Below are positions 48,812 through 60,217 of a stretch of DNA of 64,000 nucleotides, piece after piece. A program made the position numbers and the translations under genes. Origin of the DNA: Raffaelea ambrosiae (lineage: Eukaryota > Ascomycota > Sordariomycetes > Ophiostomatales > Ophiostomataceae); the NCBI GenBank assembly GCA_002778195.1, contig PCDI01000006.1, positions 1,803,950 through 1,867,949 of the forward strand, read 5' to 3'. The stretch's first letter is position 1. The number at the start of each line of letters is the position of its first letter. Below the pieces are notes generated by a model. That model was not told the DNA's origin and ran no database searches. It saw only the letters and a list, made by a program, of their open reading frames with translations.

Positions 48812-49683
48812 GGCGACTGTGTGTCATTGGATGGCAGGACGGTGACATGAATGTGAGAGATCCGACCAAGTAGACAGCCAGATATCGAGCGGGACTGCCC
48901 AGAAAGCAAGAACAGCAAAGAGAAAATAATAGCAAAAATAAGACAGCGTTTCCAGAAAGTCCGTGTCAGGCTTTGGCTAGTTCAACTGTTCCAGATATGA
49001 CACCATGGAGGCTTCAATTCTTGCCATTTAAATGTGGCAACAGACAGACCGCCATGTGGAGTGCAGATTTGAATATCACGGCTGTCCGGGCGGCAGAGTT
49101 CCTTTTCTTCAGACTGGCGAGGCAGAGACGAATCCTGTAGCTTGCTCACGATCTCGTGGCGGTGTTTCCTGGCTCTGGTGATAAAGGAGTCTTTCAGCGT
49201 AGATGAGCGTGGGACAAACCTGTCAGGGACAAGCAGTGAAGAAGCAAGCGTCCTGATTGGCTGGTGGCGGTCAGTCGCACCTTCCCCACCAGCCGACGAG
49301 AGTCCTGTCCAACTCGGCAGGAAGCTCCCCGCAGAGCAGCCACAGGAGGGCTATCAGCGCACGCACCACCGTAGAGGGGAAACGATCAGCCAGGAACCGT
49401 CTCTCCACCAAAGCCGCCCGCCACAGCAGCTCCTGCTATAGTTAGGCCGCAAATCCCACAGTCCACGATATCGCACGACAGCACGCGGCATCCCTGACCG
49501 ACCCGACACATCTCTCGAGACGTCCCCTATCCGTTTCCCGATCGTGTCCGAATCCCAACACACAAGAATGACCGCGAACTGAGCTCGCCAGCCGTTCCTG
49601 CGCCGGCCGACGCGTCCCTTTCGACGTCATCCCCCCTTTTCGCACCACGACCATCTTGCCTTGACCCTGCCCCCCCTCATACC
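48812..49683. promoter_or_regulatory. Divergent promoter region of the RBR ligase gene and ham-2
   Basis: Start codons of two divergent genes are 872 bp apart with no gene between. An inverted CCAAT box (ATTGG) lies at 49,256-49,260, about 425 bp upstream of the ham-2 start. No clear TATA box is seen. Whether the two genes share control elements cannot be read from the sequence. Confidence 0.6.
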
Positions 49684-52600
49684 ATGAGCAGCCTCTGGAA
49701 TTCACGACCGTCCAACGAGGCATCAGAAGCAGAATCGCGCGAACCAGCAGCCGAGACGACTGCACCACAGGAAGCTGCATCTGCTGTGGACTCGGCACCG
49801 ACCAGAGACACGCCACACGAAGCCGTTCCCGAGGACACTGCCTCCGGGAGCACATCGACCAAGCCGGAGCAGCCAGGGGCTTCCATGCCGGCACGAGCGC
49901 CAGCACCACCACCACCACCTGCACAGCAGCCCACACCCGTGTTTCCGCCTCCACCGGCCCAACCGTTCTCAGTGATGAACAGCACCGGCGCCGTGGTCGG
50001 CAGCAATGGCGCCAACGGCGGCAACAATGGCGGCGGAAATGGAAACGGCGGTGGCTACCAACAACAGCAGCAGCAGCAGCAGCAGCAACAGCAGATGTTG
50101 CAGCAGCCAGGCATGGCCCTTGACTCGCTCTCGCTGATGCAGCTCCGCCGTCTGGCCGCCGAGTTCCCGCGCAACGAACCCCTCACCTACGATTATACCT
50201 ACGAAGACATGGGCTGCTTTGACGAGGAGATCGACGAATGGTTCTCCTACCAGATCTGGCAGTGGGTGCGGCTCAACTACGCCCACCAGCACTTTGAGAA
50301 CCGCTGGAACCGATTCTTTCGGCCCGACGAGTACTGGGAGTCCATCGCCGTGGGCGGCCCCGTGAGCAGCCACGCGGGCGCTCCGGTCCCCGAGGCCGAC
50401 GCCAAGGAAGACGACGGCGAGTCTCCCACACGCATCAGCTTCATCCAGGGCGCGCTCAAGGTCCTGGCCGAGGGCGCACCCCCGCAGCCGAACCGCGAGA
50501 AAAGCGAGACCCGTGAGCGCGCCGAGCGCGCCGAGGCCATTGGCGTACTGCTCTACATCATCCTGGGCCGCTGGGCCGACACGGCGGGCGGGCGCTACCC
50601 GCCGGAATGGAGGCGCCTGGGCCTTGCGCGGTCGGCCGCGCGCGAACCGCACGTGTTTGCCATGATGAATGGCGCGGCGTTGGTGGCCGAGGCGGGTGGA
50701 ATTCCCATTCTGTGGAAGGCCTTGCGCGAAGCGTTTGAGCCGTTTTGGTACGTCGGCAAAGATGTCCCGGCAGGTCTGTGTCTTTTTGTCGATCTGTGCT
50801 GACCAGGCCACTTTTCAGGGGCCCCGAAGATCCCCACCAGTCACTGCCCATGGGCGCCTTCCAAGACGCCCAGGACGACCTCGCCAACCTGATGACCATG
50901 TTCTACGTCGTGATGCAGGCGACCCTCAGCGACCCTATCGACCAGGCCGCATGCTACGTCAAATTGGGTGAGTTTGAGTTGAACCGGAGGATCGACAGAT
51001 CGGTGAAGAAGCCCACGAGTTGCTGGAGTTGATGAGACTCGTTGACGAGAATCGCGAAACTGGACGGGGACACTGACTTGAAACAGTGGACCTAAAACCC
51101 CCCATCCCGGATTTCTTTATGAATGTAACATCCAGGATGCGATGGGACGACAACCCAGTCATACCGCAATGCCAGGTCTTCTTGCTGCTCTGGAAGTCTC
51201 TTCTGCTCGTCTTCGGCGGCTCGCGCGAGCTGCTGGAAACCAAGAGGGCCACCGCCGAGTCGAGTGTCGAGGAGGACAAGGAGCGCAACCTGATCATGGC
51301 CTCGCCCCTCGAGTACCATGCCTTCCGCCAGGAAATCACTTCCAAGTACCCAGCATACATTCCACCCCAGCCGTTGATACCCCTGGAAGATGATAACACC
51401 ACGCTTCTGCCTCCTCTCCCCAACCACCCTTCCCGCAACAACGGCGCCAACGGCATCCTGCCTGGTCCCTCCAACGCGCACGGCGGCACCTCTATCCTAG
51501 ACCAGCCCGTGCACATTGCGACACCCGCGCCCTCTCCGCCGCCCTCGCCGGCTGCCGGAGGCAAGGGCGGCAAGAAGCAAAACTACCAAACGAACCAGAA
51601 CTTCCCATTCATGTACCCGCCCCTGGATGCGACTAGTAACGGCGTCGGCGGCAAGGGCGCGGCTGCCCTGCAGGACGCTCTGGTAGGCCGCAAGTGGGAG
51701 GGCGGCGATGTGCCTTCTTCCATCCTCGAGGCCGGCGAGCTCTTCTCTAAGCGCGTGCGCATGACCCGGGCCACGCGGCAGCTGTGGGAGGAGCGCGAGA
51801 AGTTCCTCAAATTTGAGCGCGGCTGGGAGGCCGACGACGACGACCTGATTGACGAGCTGGATCTGTCGTCGCTCACGCTCGCCGAGAAGGAAGAGCTGGG
51901 CCTGGTGAAGCCGAGCGAGGTGAAGCAGGAGGCCAAAAAGGAAGAAGTCGACGTTGACTACGGGCCACGTCCAGACGAGGTCAACGAGCGCGTGAAGCAG
52001 CGTTTGGAGGCATTGGAGGATTTTTACGTGAGTTTCACAGCCTGGTTACAATTGGCCAAGGCTCTGTTCCGGGCTCTATATCCCCTTTTGATACCCACCT
52101 CTACCCTTGGGTACCTTTCTAACGCGTAATCCGATCACAGTGTGAAGCACTGCCGCACTTGCAGTCTTTGGTCATCGTCCTGCTCAAGGCCATCTTGATG
52201 AACGTGGCGGTTCTCATGGCCCAAGCACCGGCTGGCCAGCAACAGCACCCAGCGGCCGGCGGCCCCAACAGCCGGGGCTATCCGATGCCGAACCAGCCCG
52301 GCGTCAACATGGGCGGAGAGCCCATTGAGCTGTCGGCCGACGAGATCGACTCTGCTAGAACGAGAGAGATCAGCGCCAAGGCCGTGTCTGGCATTCTGCT
52401 GCTGCTATTGAAGTGGCTCAAAGTCTCACGTAAGTTCCACGAAGAGCAATAAGCAGGAAAAGAAACAAAGCGAGCGAAGCGAGAAAAAGAAGAGAGAAGC
52501 GAGGAAAAGAAAGAAAGCGAGGACAAAACCTTTTACTGACCACACGATTCATAGATGTCCTCAAGTTCGAGTACCTTTCGCAGCTTCTTCTCGACTGCAA

Positions 52601-53578
52601 CTACGTGCCGCTTTTGCTTAAGCTTTGGGCGCACCAGGATGTGCAGCAGTTGATCGACAGCAAGAGCGACAGGATAGAGAACAGGTAAGGCTGTCCCTTA
52701 TGGCGATAGTGCGACTCGGCTCGTCTTCTTCATCGCCGCTTTGTCTCCTTGATTGTTCGTGAGCTGACAATTTTCGTAGCTTCTTCTACTGCTGCAATGT
52801 CCGGGCATGCGAGATACAAAAGGAGGACATCATAGATGATGACCCAGAGGACGAAGAGGAGAGCGAGGATGATGCCGCCCCGCCGGCGATTAAGCGTTAC
52901 CGGTCGCCGTCTCGACAATCCGGTGGTGGTGGTTTCGACAGCAACAACAACAACAACGACCTAGGGGGCAACAGCCGGCAGGACCGGGCGGGCAGCATGC
53001 CGACGAGCCAGGAGCTGGACGAGTTTGGGCAGCCGGTGGGCGAGGCCCCTGCGCAGCCGATCACGGACTTCAACCGGCGCAATTTCTTCTCGCTGATCAA
53101 TCTGTTGCGGGTGATGCAAAAGATTTGCAAGAACAAGTCGCACCGCAACCTGCTGCTGGTGCACTACAAGTCGTCCAACATTCTGCGCAAGATGCTCAAG
53201 GTGCCGCAGCCGGAGCTGCGGCTGTACACGCTCAAGCTGTTCAAGAACCAGGTGCCGTACTGTGGGCGCAAGTGGCGGCAGGGCAACATGCGGGTGATCA
53301 CGGCGGTGTACCTGCACTGCCGCCCGGAGCTGCGGGACGAGTGGCTGGCGGGCAGCGACGTGGACGCCGAGGTGGTGAGCTCGCTGCCGCTGGAGCAGGC
53401 GCTGCGGAGTCTGACACACTGGTTCAATGTGCGGCGGTATCCGGACAAGATGGCGCCCGAAGTGCGGATGGCGCTGCGCGAGGAGCACGATTTCTTTGTG
53501 CGGGAGCTGGAGAAGCTGGACATGAACTGGGCCGAGCTGGGCGACGGCGAGAGCGTGATGAGCGAGTGGGATGGTTGA
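49684..53578 (+). CDS. ham-2: STRIPAK subunit HAM-2/PRO22 (Far11/STRIP1 family)
   Basis: Model: exons 49684-50747, 50819-50967, 51087-52027, 52141-52429, 52555-52684 and 52780-53578, giving 1123 aa with every junction in frame (introns 71, 119, 113, 125 and 95 nt). It is a large scaffold of the striatin-interacting phosphatase and kinase complex, which in Neurospora (HAM-2) and Sordaria (PRO22) is needed for hyphal fusion and sexual development; the yeast counterpart is Far11. The N-terminal 135 residues are disordered, with a Pro run, an Asn/Gly run and about 12 Gln near 126-137. The N1221-type domain starts near LMQLRRLAAEFPRNEP (about 150). The C-terminal DUF3402-type domain includes FLKFERGWEADDDDL, KAVSGILLLLLKWLKVSH, FEYLSQLLLDCNYVPLLLK and PITDFNRRNFFSLINLLRV, and ends LDMNWAELG near the C-terminus, all highly characteristic of the family. 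The acidic segment DDDPEDEEESEDD separates the blocks. The start is the first ATG of the open frame, preceded by pyrimidine-rich leader. Length fits the family. Confidence 0.95.
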
Positions 53579-55258
53579 AGAGGGAAGGACTGGATTGGGG
53601 GAGAAGGAGGAGCTCAAAGGCTGTGGCCTAAAGTAGAGAAACTGGGTTGTGGTTATGAGAAAAACGGTCTATCAAGACAAATGAGAAAACTACTATGAAT
53701 CAGTTGCCAAAAAAGTGTAGACCCCCAAAAGATTGGCTGGCAAAGGCGAAAGGGTAGTTGGAAACAGGTGCAAAGATGCGAAGAGGCGTTTCTCGGATTA
53801 ACCAACATGTCCGCGTCTATGCTTACATGGGCTCTCATAAGGCGCAGGAGGCGGGATGTTCGGGAGAGGCTGTAACGAATACCCGAGCCGGTGCCCAGCC
53901 AAATTGGCGACGCGCGTTTCTTGGCCTCGTTGGCATTTTGGCAGGGTAGTTGCGTCGTGGTCGTTGTGGATCATAGTTAGTAGGCTGTCAGATAACTACA
54001 TAACACACAAGCACCACTGGATGGGATGGGCTGTGCACAAAAAAAAAAAAAAAAAAAAGGCACAGCCCACCCCAACCCCGAAGGTTTTACGCGTACTCGG
54101 GATCATTTCATATGTGACGCAAATTAATTCGGGAGAGCCGAAAAAAAGCTTATTGTCGACAAGGTTGGAACGGGAAGGGTGCGAGTGAGATCGATCTCGG
54201 GACAAGGGTGTGGGCGCGAAAAAATAAAAATAAAAACTCTAAACAGAGAGTAGTCAAGGAACAACAAAGTCGTACAGAGATATATGCGACACTGGATCGT
54301 CAAATCTTGCATTCGATGTTGGCTCGTTTCTCGTTCGCGTTCACGGTATTCGGTTTGATCACGTGCGTGGAATTCGATATTTGATTGCGGCCAAAAATTA
54401 TTAAGTCAAAAAACAAATTTCGTTTCCTCGGCGCAAAAAAAATCAAAAAAGGCAGAAAATATAGAAGGCGCAAGCGATGGTATAGTATTTATCTCCTCTC
54501 TTCTCCCTTACTCTCTGTCATTCGCCCAAAGACACTCAAGCAGAAATCCAGAAACCAACAACACACGGGGACAGAGCAGCAGGTATGGTAAGCAAAGTTC
54601 GATAAAGGAAAGAAAGAAAAAGGAACAAAGAAAGGGGGGTGGGTTGAAATTCAAGGTAAGACAGGGAGACAACCAGGCACCCGAAACAAAGACAGGGGGG
54701 AGAGACAATAGGGAGGAACGATTGAAGGGCAAGTGGACAAACACAGCCAGTCTCCAATCGCACTTTTCTTTTGCCATTCTCGGTCGCCTCTTTAGTCGCA
54801 TGCCGGTGACAACCTCATCTTTCTCGATTCTCGCGCGTCCTCCTGTCATCGTGTACATTATACTGCGTGTAATTTTCTTGGGTGACAAGAGACGGGGGTT
54901 CCGTCTCGTCGATGATCCCGCGTTGTCGTTGAAGATTTTCGTCGTTCCGTGGTATAGTTTTTGTTTGTTTTGTTTCGTTTTAATTGCGTGGTTGGTCATT
55001 GCTGCGCGCAGCTTCTGTCTTCTCACCATTCCGGGTTCCCCTTGCACACAGTATGCCTGCAGGCGAGGGCGAAAGAAGACGCGTCACATGCGCGCACACT
55101 CTTGCCACAAGAGAAAAGGCACCGTCAGAAAATAGCCAGGGGACAGTCAGTGCGCGACAAAATTATTTCCCCACTGTCGCGCTGTCGCCACTTCTCATTT
55201 CACGATGGTAAAAAGAGAGAGCCGACATTTTTGGGTAACAACCGCCGCCGCAGCAGAA
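53579..55258. other. Convergent intergenic region between ham-2 and the MARVEL gene
   Basis: No supportable gene. The stretch is AT-richer than its surroundings, with a homopolymer A tract near 54,040-54,058, a CACGTG at 54,360-54,365 and AAAAAT-rich DNA at 54,200-54,460. Both flanking genes end here, so it mainly contains 3' UTRs. Confidence 0.6.
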
Positions 55259-55999
55259 TTAGTAGTTCTGCTGCGGGTTGCCGTACTTGCCGTTGTTAGC
55301 AGCAGTAGTGACCTCGGCCTCGGCCGGGGTGGTGCCAGCAGGCAGAGCGTTGGGGTCGTAGTTGCCGTTGGCGGCCTCGGGGTCGGCGCGCTTACGGCCA
55401 AAGAGGCCCTTGCGCTTGCCGGAGCCCGAGGTGTAACCGTTGTTGGGGCCGGGACCGAAGCGCTTCTCGCGCTTGTGGTTCTTCTGCAGGAGCAGCTCGG
55501 TGACGGCGGCGCAGACCAGAAATATGATGCCGAGAATGGAGACGGCCAGGGTGGCAGTCTCGAGCTTGCAGGCGGTGTGGTAGCTGGGCAGCTTGATGAT
55601 GGTGCCGGCGCTGTTGGTCGAGCTGGTCGAGCTGGAGTCGCCGGTGCCCCAGGGAGTCTTGATACGGCCACCCTTGCAGGTGCCGGCACCGCTGTGGTTG
55701 GCAGCAGCAATGTAGATGAAAGCAGCAATCATGAGGATGTCCAGGAGAATGGCGAAGAACGAAGCCAGGGTGTGGCCGGCAACGCACCACAGCAGCAACA
55801 CGCCGATCAAGCTGTACACGGAGATGACGCCGGCCAGACCCTCGACGGCGCGCACCCATGTGGCAATGTACAGGTTGTGCGAGTGCATCGTGGCCAGGAA
55901 GTAGCCGTAGATACCGATGACGACGATACCGCAGCCGAGCGTGAGGCCACGCCACAGCAGCTGGATGACCTTCAAGCCGATGCCGGTCTTTGCGCCCAT
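55259..55999 (-). CDS. MARVEL-domain-like four-transmembrane protein
   Basis: Single exon, 246 aa. Four hydrophobic helices lie at about 12-35, 51-73, 77-100 and 147-171, with a short first loop and a large loop between helices 3 and 4. That loop holds two cysteines (about 108 and 144), an N-glycosylation site NHS near 101 and a Ser/Thr-rich stretch. This four-helix layout, the Arg in helix 1 (WRGLTLGCGIVVIGIYGYF) and the cytosolic basic tail (KNHKREKRFG and KRKGLFGRKRAD) fit fungal MARVEL proteins, which sit in plasma-membrane or vesicle membranes and are linked to membrane organisation or septation. No specific partner can be given. The start at 55999 gives a compact N-terminus MGAKTGIGLK before helix 1. 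Codon use is strongly GC-ending, which suggests good expression. Confidence 0.88.
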   Translation of the reverse strand: MGAKTGIGLKVIQLLWRGLTLGCGIVVIGIYGYFLATMHSHNLYIATWVRAVEGLAGVISVYSLIGVLLLWCVAGHTLASFFAILLDILMIAAFIYIAAANHSGAGTCKGGRIKTPWGTGDSSSTSSTNSAGTIIKLPSYHTACKLETATLAVSILGIIFLVCAAVTELLLQKNHKREKRFGPGPNNGYTSGSGKRKGLFGRKRADPEAANGNYDPNALPAGTTPAEAEVTTAANNGKYGNPQQNY

Positions 56000-57303
56000 T
56001 GTTGCGGTGTTTTAGGTGGTGTGATTAGGAGAGGGGGGGAAATAAAAAAGGTAGTTTTGTTTACGCGACCAAAAGCAGAGATGCTAGTGTGTCGCGATGG
56101 ACTTGTCACAGAAGACGTGGACCGACGAAGAATGTCGTAAGAAGCTGATAATGGGAGGATGGCGAGAAGAAAGTCTCGAGAGAAGAAAGGGAATGGACGG
56201 ACGGGAGAAGGAATGAGCAGAATAAAAAGAAGCAGGCAGGGAAGGAGCACCCGGGGCGTGTGCCGGGACAGTGTATATATGGGCAGAGAATGGGGAGGGA
56301 TGGGGCAGGGGGGGAGGAGCCACCGGTGGAAGACTCGAGCACAGGGTTGCCGATCGCTTTTTAAGATTGGGTAGGCAGGCGCGACTCTTGGTCGAAGCTA
56401 GGGTGCAGTCTTGGTGCGGTCTTGGTGCGGTGTTGCGTGGGCAGCAGGTAAAGCCGTGTGTGCTGCGAGTGCTGGGTGTCTACGAGTTGTCTCGTTTCTG
56501 GTACCACGCTTGTCCTCTTCGCGGCAGCTGCGACCGTGTCGACACCGCACTTACATGCGTGTGCAGGTCGCTCCTGCCTTGGTGCACCAGCCTGCAGTGT
56601 ACTTTACGCACTGCTACCCACGCTCTACGCTGTCAAAGCACGTTTTCCTGACTTGCTGCGATACATTATCGTGCCCTGCTCAGACCATCCCCCCTCTGGC
56701 CGTCTCTGCCATCCTTCGAACTGCATCCCATCCATCCTCGCGCTGCCCCAGGAGATCTTCCTTGTCTTGCAGCAGTGGGTCCATGCGCCCTTGCGACGCT
56801 GCATCTAGCTACTTTGTATGTACCGTCCAGGCCAGACCTGAGGCCACCAGACCAGCAAGTCAGACCTACAAAGTATTAGACGTGAAATTTTTACAATGGA
56901 GCCACGCAATGCGACGCAGCTCGAGAGCGCAGAGAGGCGAAAAAAAAAAACAGGCAAAACGGACCAAAAGAGGGCCATCAATACCACAGTGTAGCAAATG
57001 CCACCAACAAACAGGGCCAAGGGAGGCCTGCCGAGCTGGGTCTGCAAAGGGAAAGCAGATGAGACAGAAGTGTGGAAATGACACTAGCGGTAGAGGGAGC
57101 TAATCTTTTTTTTTTTTTTTTTTTTGGCAGGACCCTCTTTTCCGCCGTCTATGGGACAATTTTTCCCCTCCAAAATTTGGCCATGCTTCAGAGTTACCTC
57201 TTTTGAGTTACCTGCTTTCGAGTTACCTCTTGTTCTCGTCTCGTCCCTTGTTCTCCCTCGGTCTCGGCGCCCTCACTCTCTCTTGTACTCTGTCACACCG
57301 CTG

Positions 57304-57345
57304 GCCAACGCAGCCAACGCAGCCAACGCAGCCAACGCAGCCAAC
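57304..57345. repeat. 9-bp minisatellite, unit CAGCCAACG
   Basis: Between four and five near-perfect units in gene-free DNA. Confidence 0.93.
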
Positions 57346-60076
57346 CCACACACCCACCCACTGTCCCTCTTCATCCCTCCCTTTCAAACACCCCCAATCC
57401 TACCCAATCCGATCGATCGCCGTCCTCCTCGACGATCCAATCACGAACAGGGGGGAAGCTGTGTGTGCAGAACCGTGTGCTCGAGCTAGCCATGGGTGTG
57501 TTCGCTGGTGTGTTCGCTGGCTGGCCTGTTCGCTGGGCCTTGCCGCTGTGACATCTCCAGATCATTATGCGACACCACACTAATACGACTCGACCCTGAC
57601 ACCGCTCCCGTGCTCGATATTATTACACCGTACCACCGAGATGAGCTATGGGGACCAGGGGCCTGTCGGCTTGCTTTTGGCTTCTCCCTCGGCTCTCCTG
57701 TGGCTCTCCTGTGGTCCTCGTCTACTCCAGATTGGCCCTGTCTTGGCCGGTCCTGAGACTCTGCAACACGCTATAGGGTAATGGCTACTGGCCCTAGGCT
57801 GGTGTAATCTTACATGGTACAGGCCAGGGCAGCCATTCTTGGCGTCTTATTCCACTGTTTGTTTTGCATGACTCGTCGTCTGCTCTTTCAGCCTTCTTCA
57901 GCGCCCAATCTGTCGAGGCATCTTACTATGCATCGAGAGTTTATCCTCTTTTGCCTCACATTTGTCCGTGCTTTTCTCTGCATCCACCTTGTGAGTATCG
58001 TACTACTTTGCCTGCACAAATCTCTGCGGGCCTTTCCGTTTTCGTCTTTACTTTTCATCTTCTTCACCGTCTTCATCAATGGGGACCACGCGAGCTGGCC
58101 ATGACGACAGCCCTCGCCTCCTCGCCAGCTCTCGTGGTCTGCTGCAACCACGCCCAGCTGGCCAGCTTGGCCCTTCAAGGGCTTGGTCGCCTGTGGAGCC
58201 ACACTGCTCTCCTACGTCTTCTAACAACCATTGCTACCCACCTCTATCGATGACGTAGCCGTGAGCTCAGCACCACCTGGACAGCGAGCTTTCAGCTACC
58301 ATGGGACAGCACGAGTGCTTGGGCCATCCTCACGGCACTGGCGCCCGCCCTCCAGCCACTGTGCCAATACGCCGTCTTGCCTGGTCGACGGTGGTGGTGG
58401 CTGGGGGGTGGTCTGTTAGCAGTCTGTGGCGTCGCCTCATGGCACAGCAAAGATTTTTTTTTCGTGCCCTTCATTGGCGTCGTCTTGGTGTCTTTTGGCC
58501 CTCTTTTTTTTCTCGTTTTTCTTCTCTGCCTTCCTTCCTTGCCTACTTTTGCTCTTATGCTTGCTTTCAGCTACCCATGGGAAGGTGGACCCACATATAT
58601 GCCGTAGCGCTGCTCTTAGCTCGCTTCCTTATTTGTCTGTTCATTTGTCCATTTTGGCTGTAACTAACTAGTCATTACTGGCCTTCTTTTTTTTTCTCTT
58701 GCCAGCCACTACGTACTCGTAGTATTCCTTCATTCGGTGTGTCCGCCAAACGAAACTCCCATGCAGCCAGCAAAGATGTGCAGATACGCCCCATGCTGTG
58801 GCCTAACGCTCTTGTCCTGTCTCACGACATGCCTTGTCCCATGATCTGTCACGCTGGCATCCATGCTGATACTAGGTTTCTCACGCACTCTCAGGCGCGT
58901 CTTGTTCAAGGATTTCTCCTCCCTTTCTGTCAGCTTTGTCAATCTCCTACGCGGACGATCCCCGGCCCATGGCGTCCCTTCCAACTCCATCCGTTGGCAT
59001 CCGCTTCATTTAGTGTGTGTCCACCTATGGTGTGCCCGCTCCCATCAGAGGCCACTACGGTACTACAAATACATCGAGTCCACAGCGAGTCTTCTTCATC
59101 GGGTCCACCGTTGAAAACCTGCAGCTCCGTTCCTGGGCCCGTCTTACCTAGTAGGTACAGCCATGACCAAAACAAACACGACTGCCAAACAGAACACAGC
59201 CAAAACACAAAAGCAGAAAAGGCGCGTCGGCGGGTCTTCTTGGTTGACCTCATAACCGCTCGCCGCATTCTGCACCGGCTATACTCCCAAGCTGCCGCCG
59301 ACGGAACCTTCCACTCTTTCTCTCTTTTTTTCCTTCTCTTGCTTCTCCCTCTCTTATCCGTGCGCCATTTCCGAGCTCCGAGTCTGCGGTATTAGCTTGC
59401 CGCTCCCAATATGGGCGGCCGTGTCAGGTAACAAGACACTAATCTGTGCCCAAGGTCTGGACTACTGCACATGCCAACTAGGATCATTTTGGCCTGGTCT
59501 GTCCAGTCTGTTTCCAACCTGTTTGCTCATGTGATGGCATTCCTCCTGTGTATGCGTTTGAGGATTGGGTCTCAAGTCTTGGGTCTTGTGGTTTCCCTCC
59601 CCGTATCCTTCATTCAAACTCACACCGTTTTAGAATGGTGTACTACCGGGAAGTAAGGAAGTATGCACTCATACAATGTAGTCTTCCGAGCGGCATACCA
59701 GTTCTGGGTGCCGACACCCCTGCTTCTCGCCCATCTGCATCTATCTGGCCACCTGAGCGGAAAATATATGGCTCCCCCTCCTTCTCATGCAGTCATGCAC
59801 ACCGGTTTTGATGGCGTTGATATGGCAAAGAAAAGAAGAGGAAAAAAAAAGGATAAAGGATGAACACGACCCTGGCAGTCAAAACCAGGAAAGGTAGAAG
59901 GCTGATGACTTGCTTGCTGAACGACGCTCGTGATAGGAGGTGTAGATGAGAATAAGCACACCAGACGAGCGCAAGGCCAAGACTAAAAAAGGCAAGGATG
60001 GCAGGGAGAATGCGACGTCAGACAGTGGCGAACCCGCCTCAGAACCCCTGTTTTGCAGGTTTCGAAGCCAGGTCGG

Positions 60077-60217
60077 TCACGTGCATATTATATCACGTGA
60101 GTTTATCTCCGCGTCAGATGACGTGTCATCTGATGTGTCATGTGGCGAGTCATATGATAGATCATATGACTGTTCATGTGATGTATCCTGTGACATTTCA
60201 TGTGATCAGAATTATGA
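60077..60217. repeat. E-box-like array: two CACGTG sites plus nine 12-bp units centred on TCATNTGA
   Basis: Two TCACGTG sites (60,077 and 60,093) are followed by nine 8-bp cores starting at 60,114, 60,126, 60,138, 60,150, 60,162, 60,174, 60,186, 60,198 and 60,210, an exact 12-bp period. Cores are TCAGATGA, TCATCTGA, TCATGTGG, TCATATGA (twice), TCATGTGA (twice), TCCTGTGA and AATTATGA. Most keep the TCA-NN-TGA or CANNTG pattern while the spacers vary. It could be a diverged minisatellite or a bHLH-type binding array. Confidence 0.85.
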
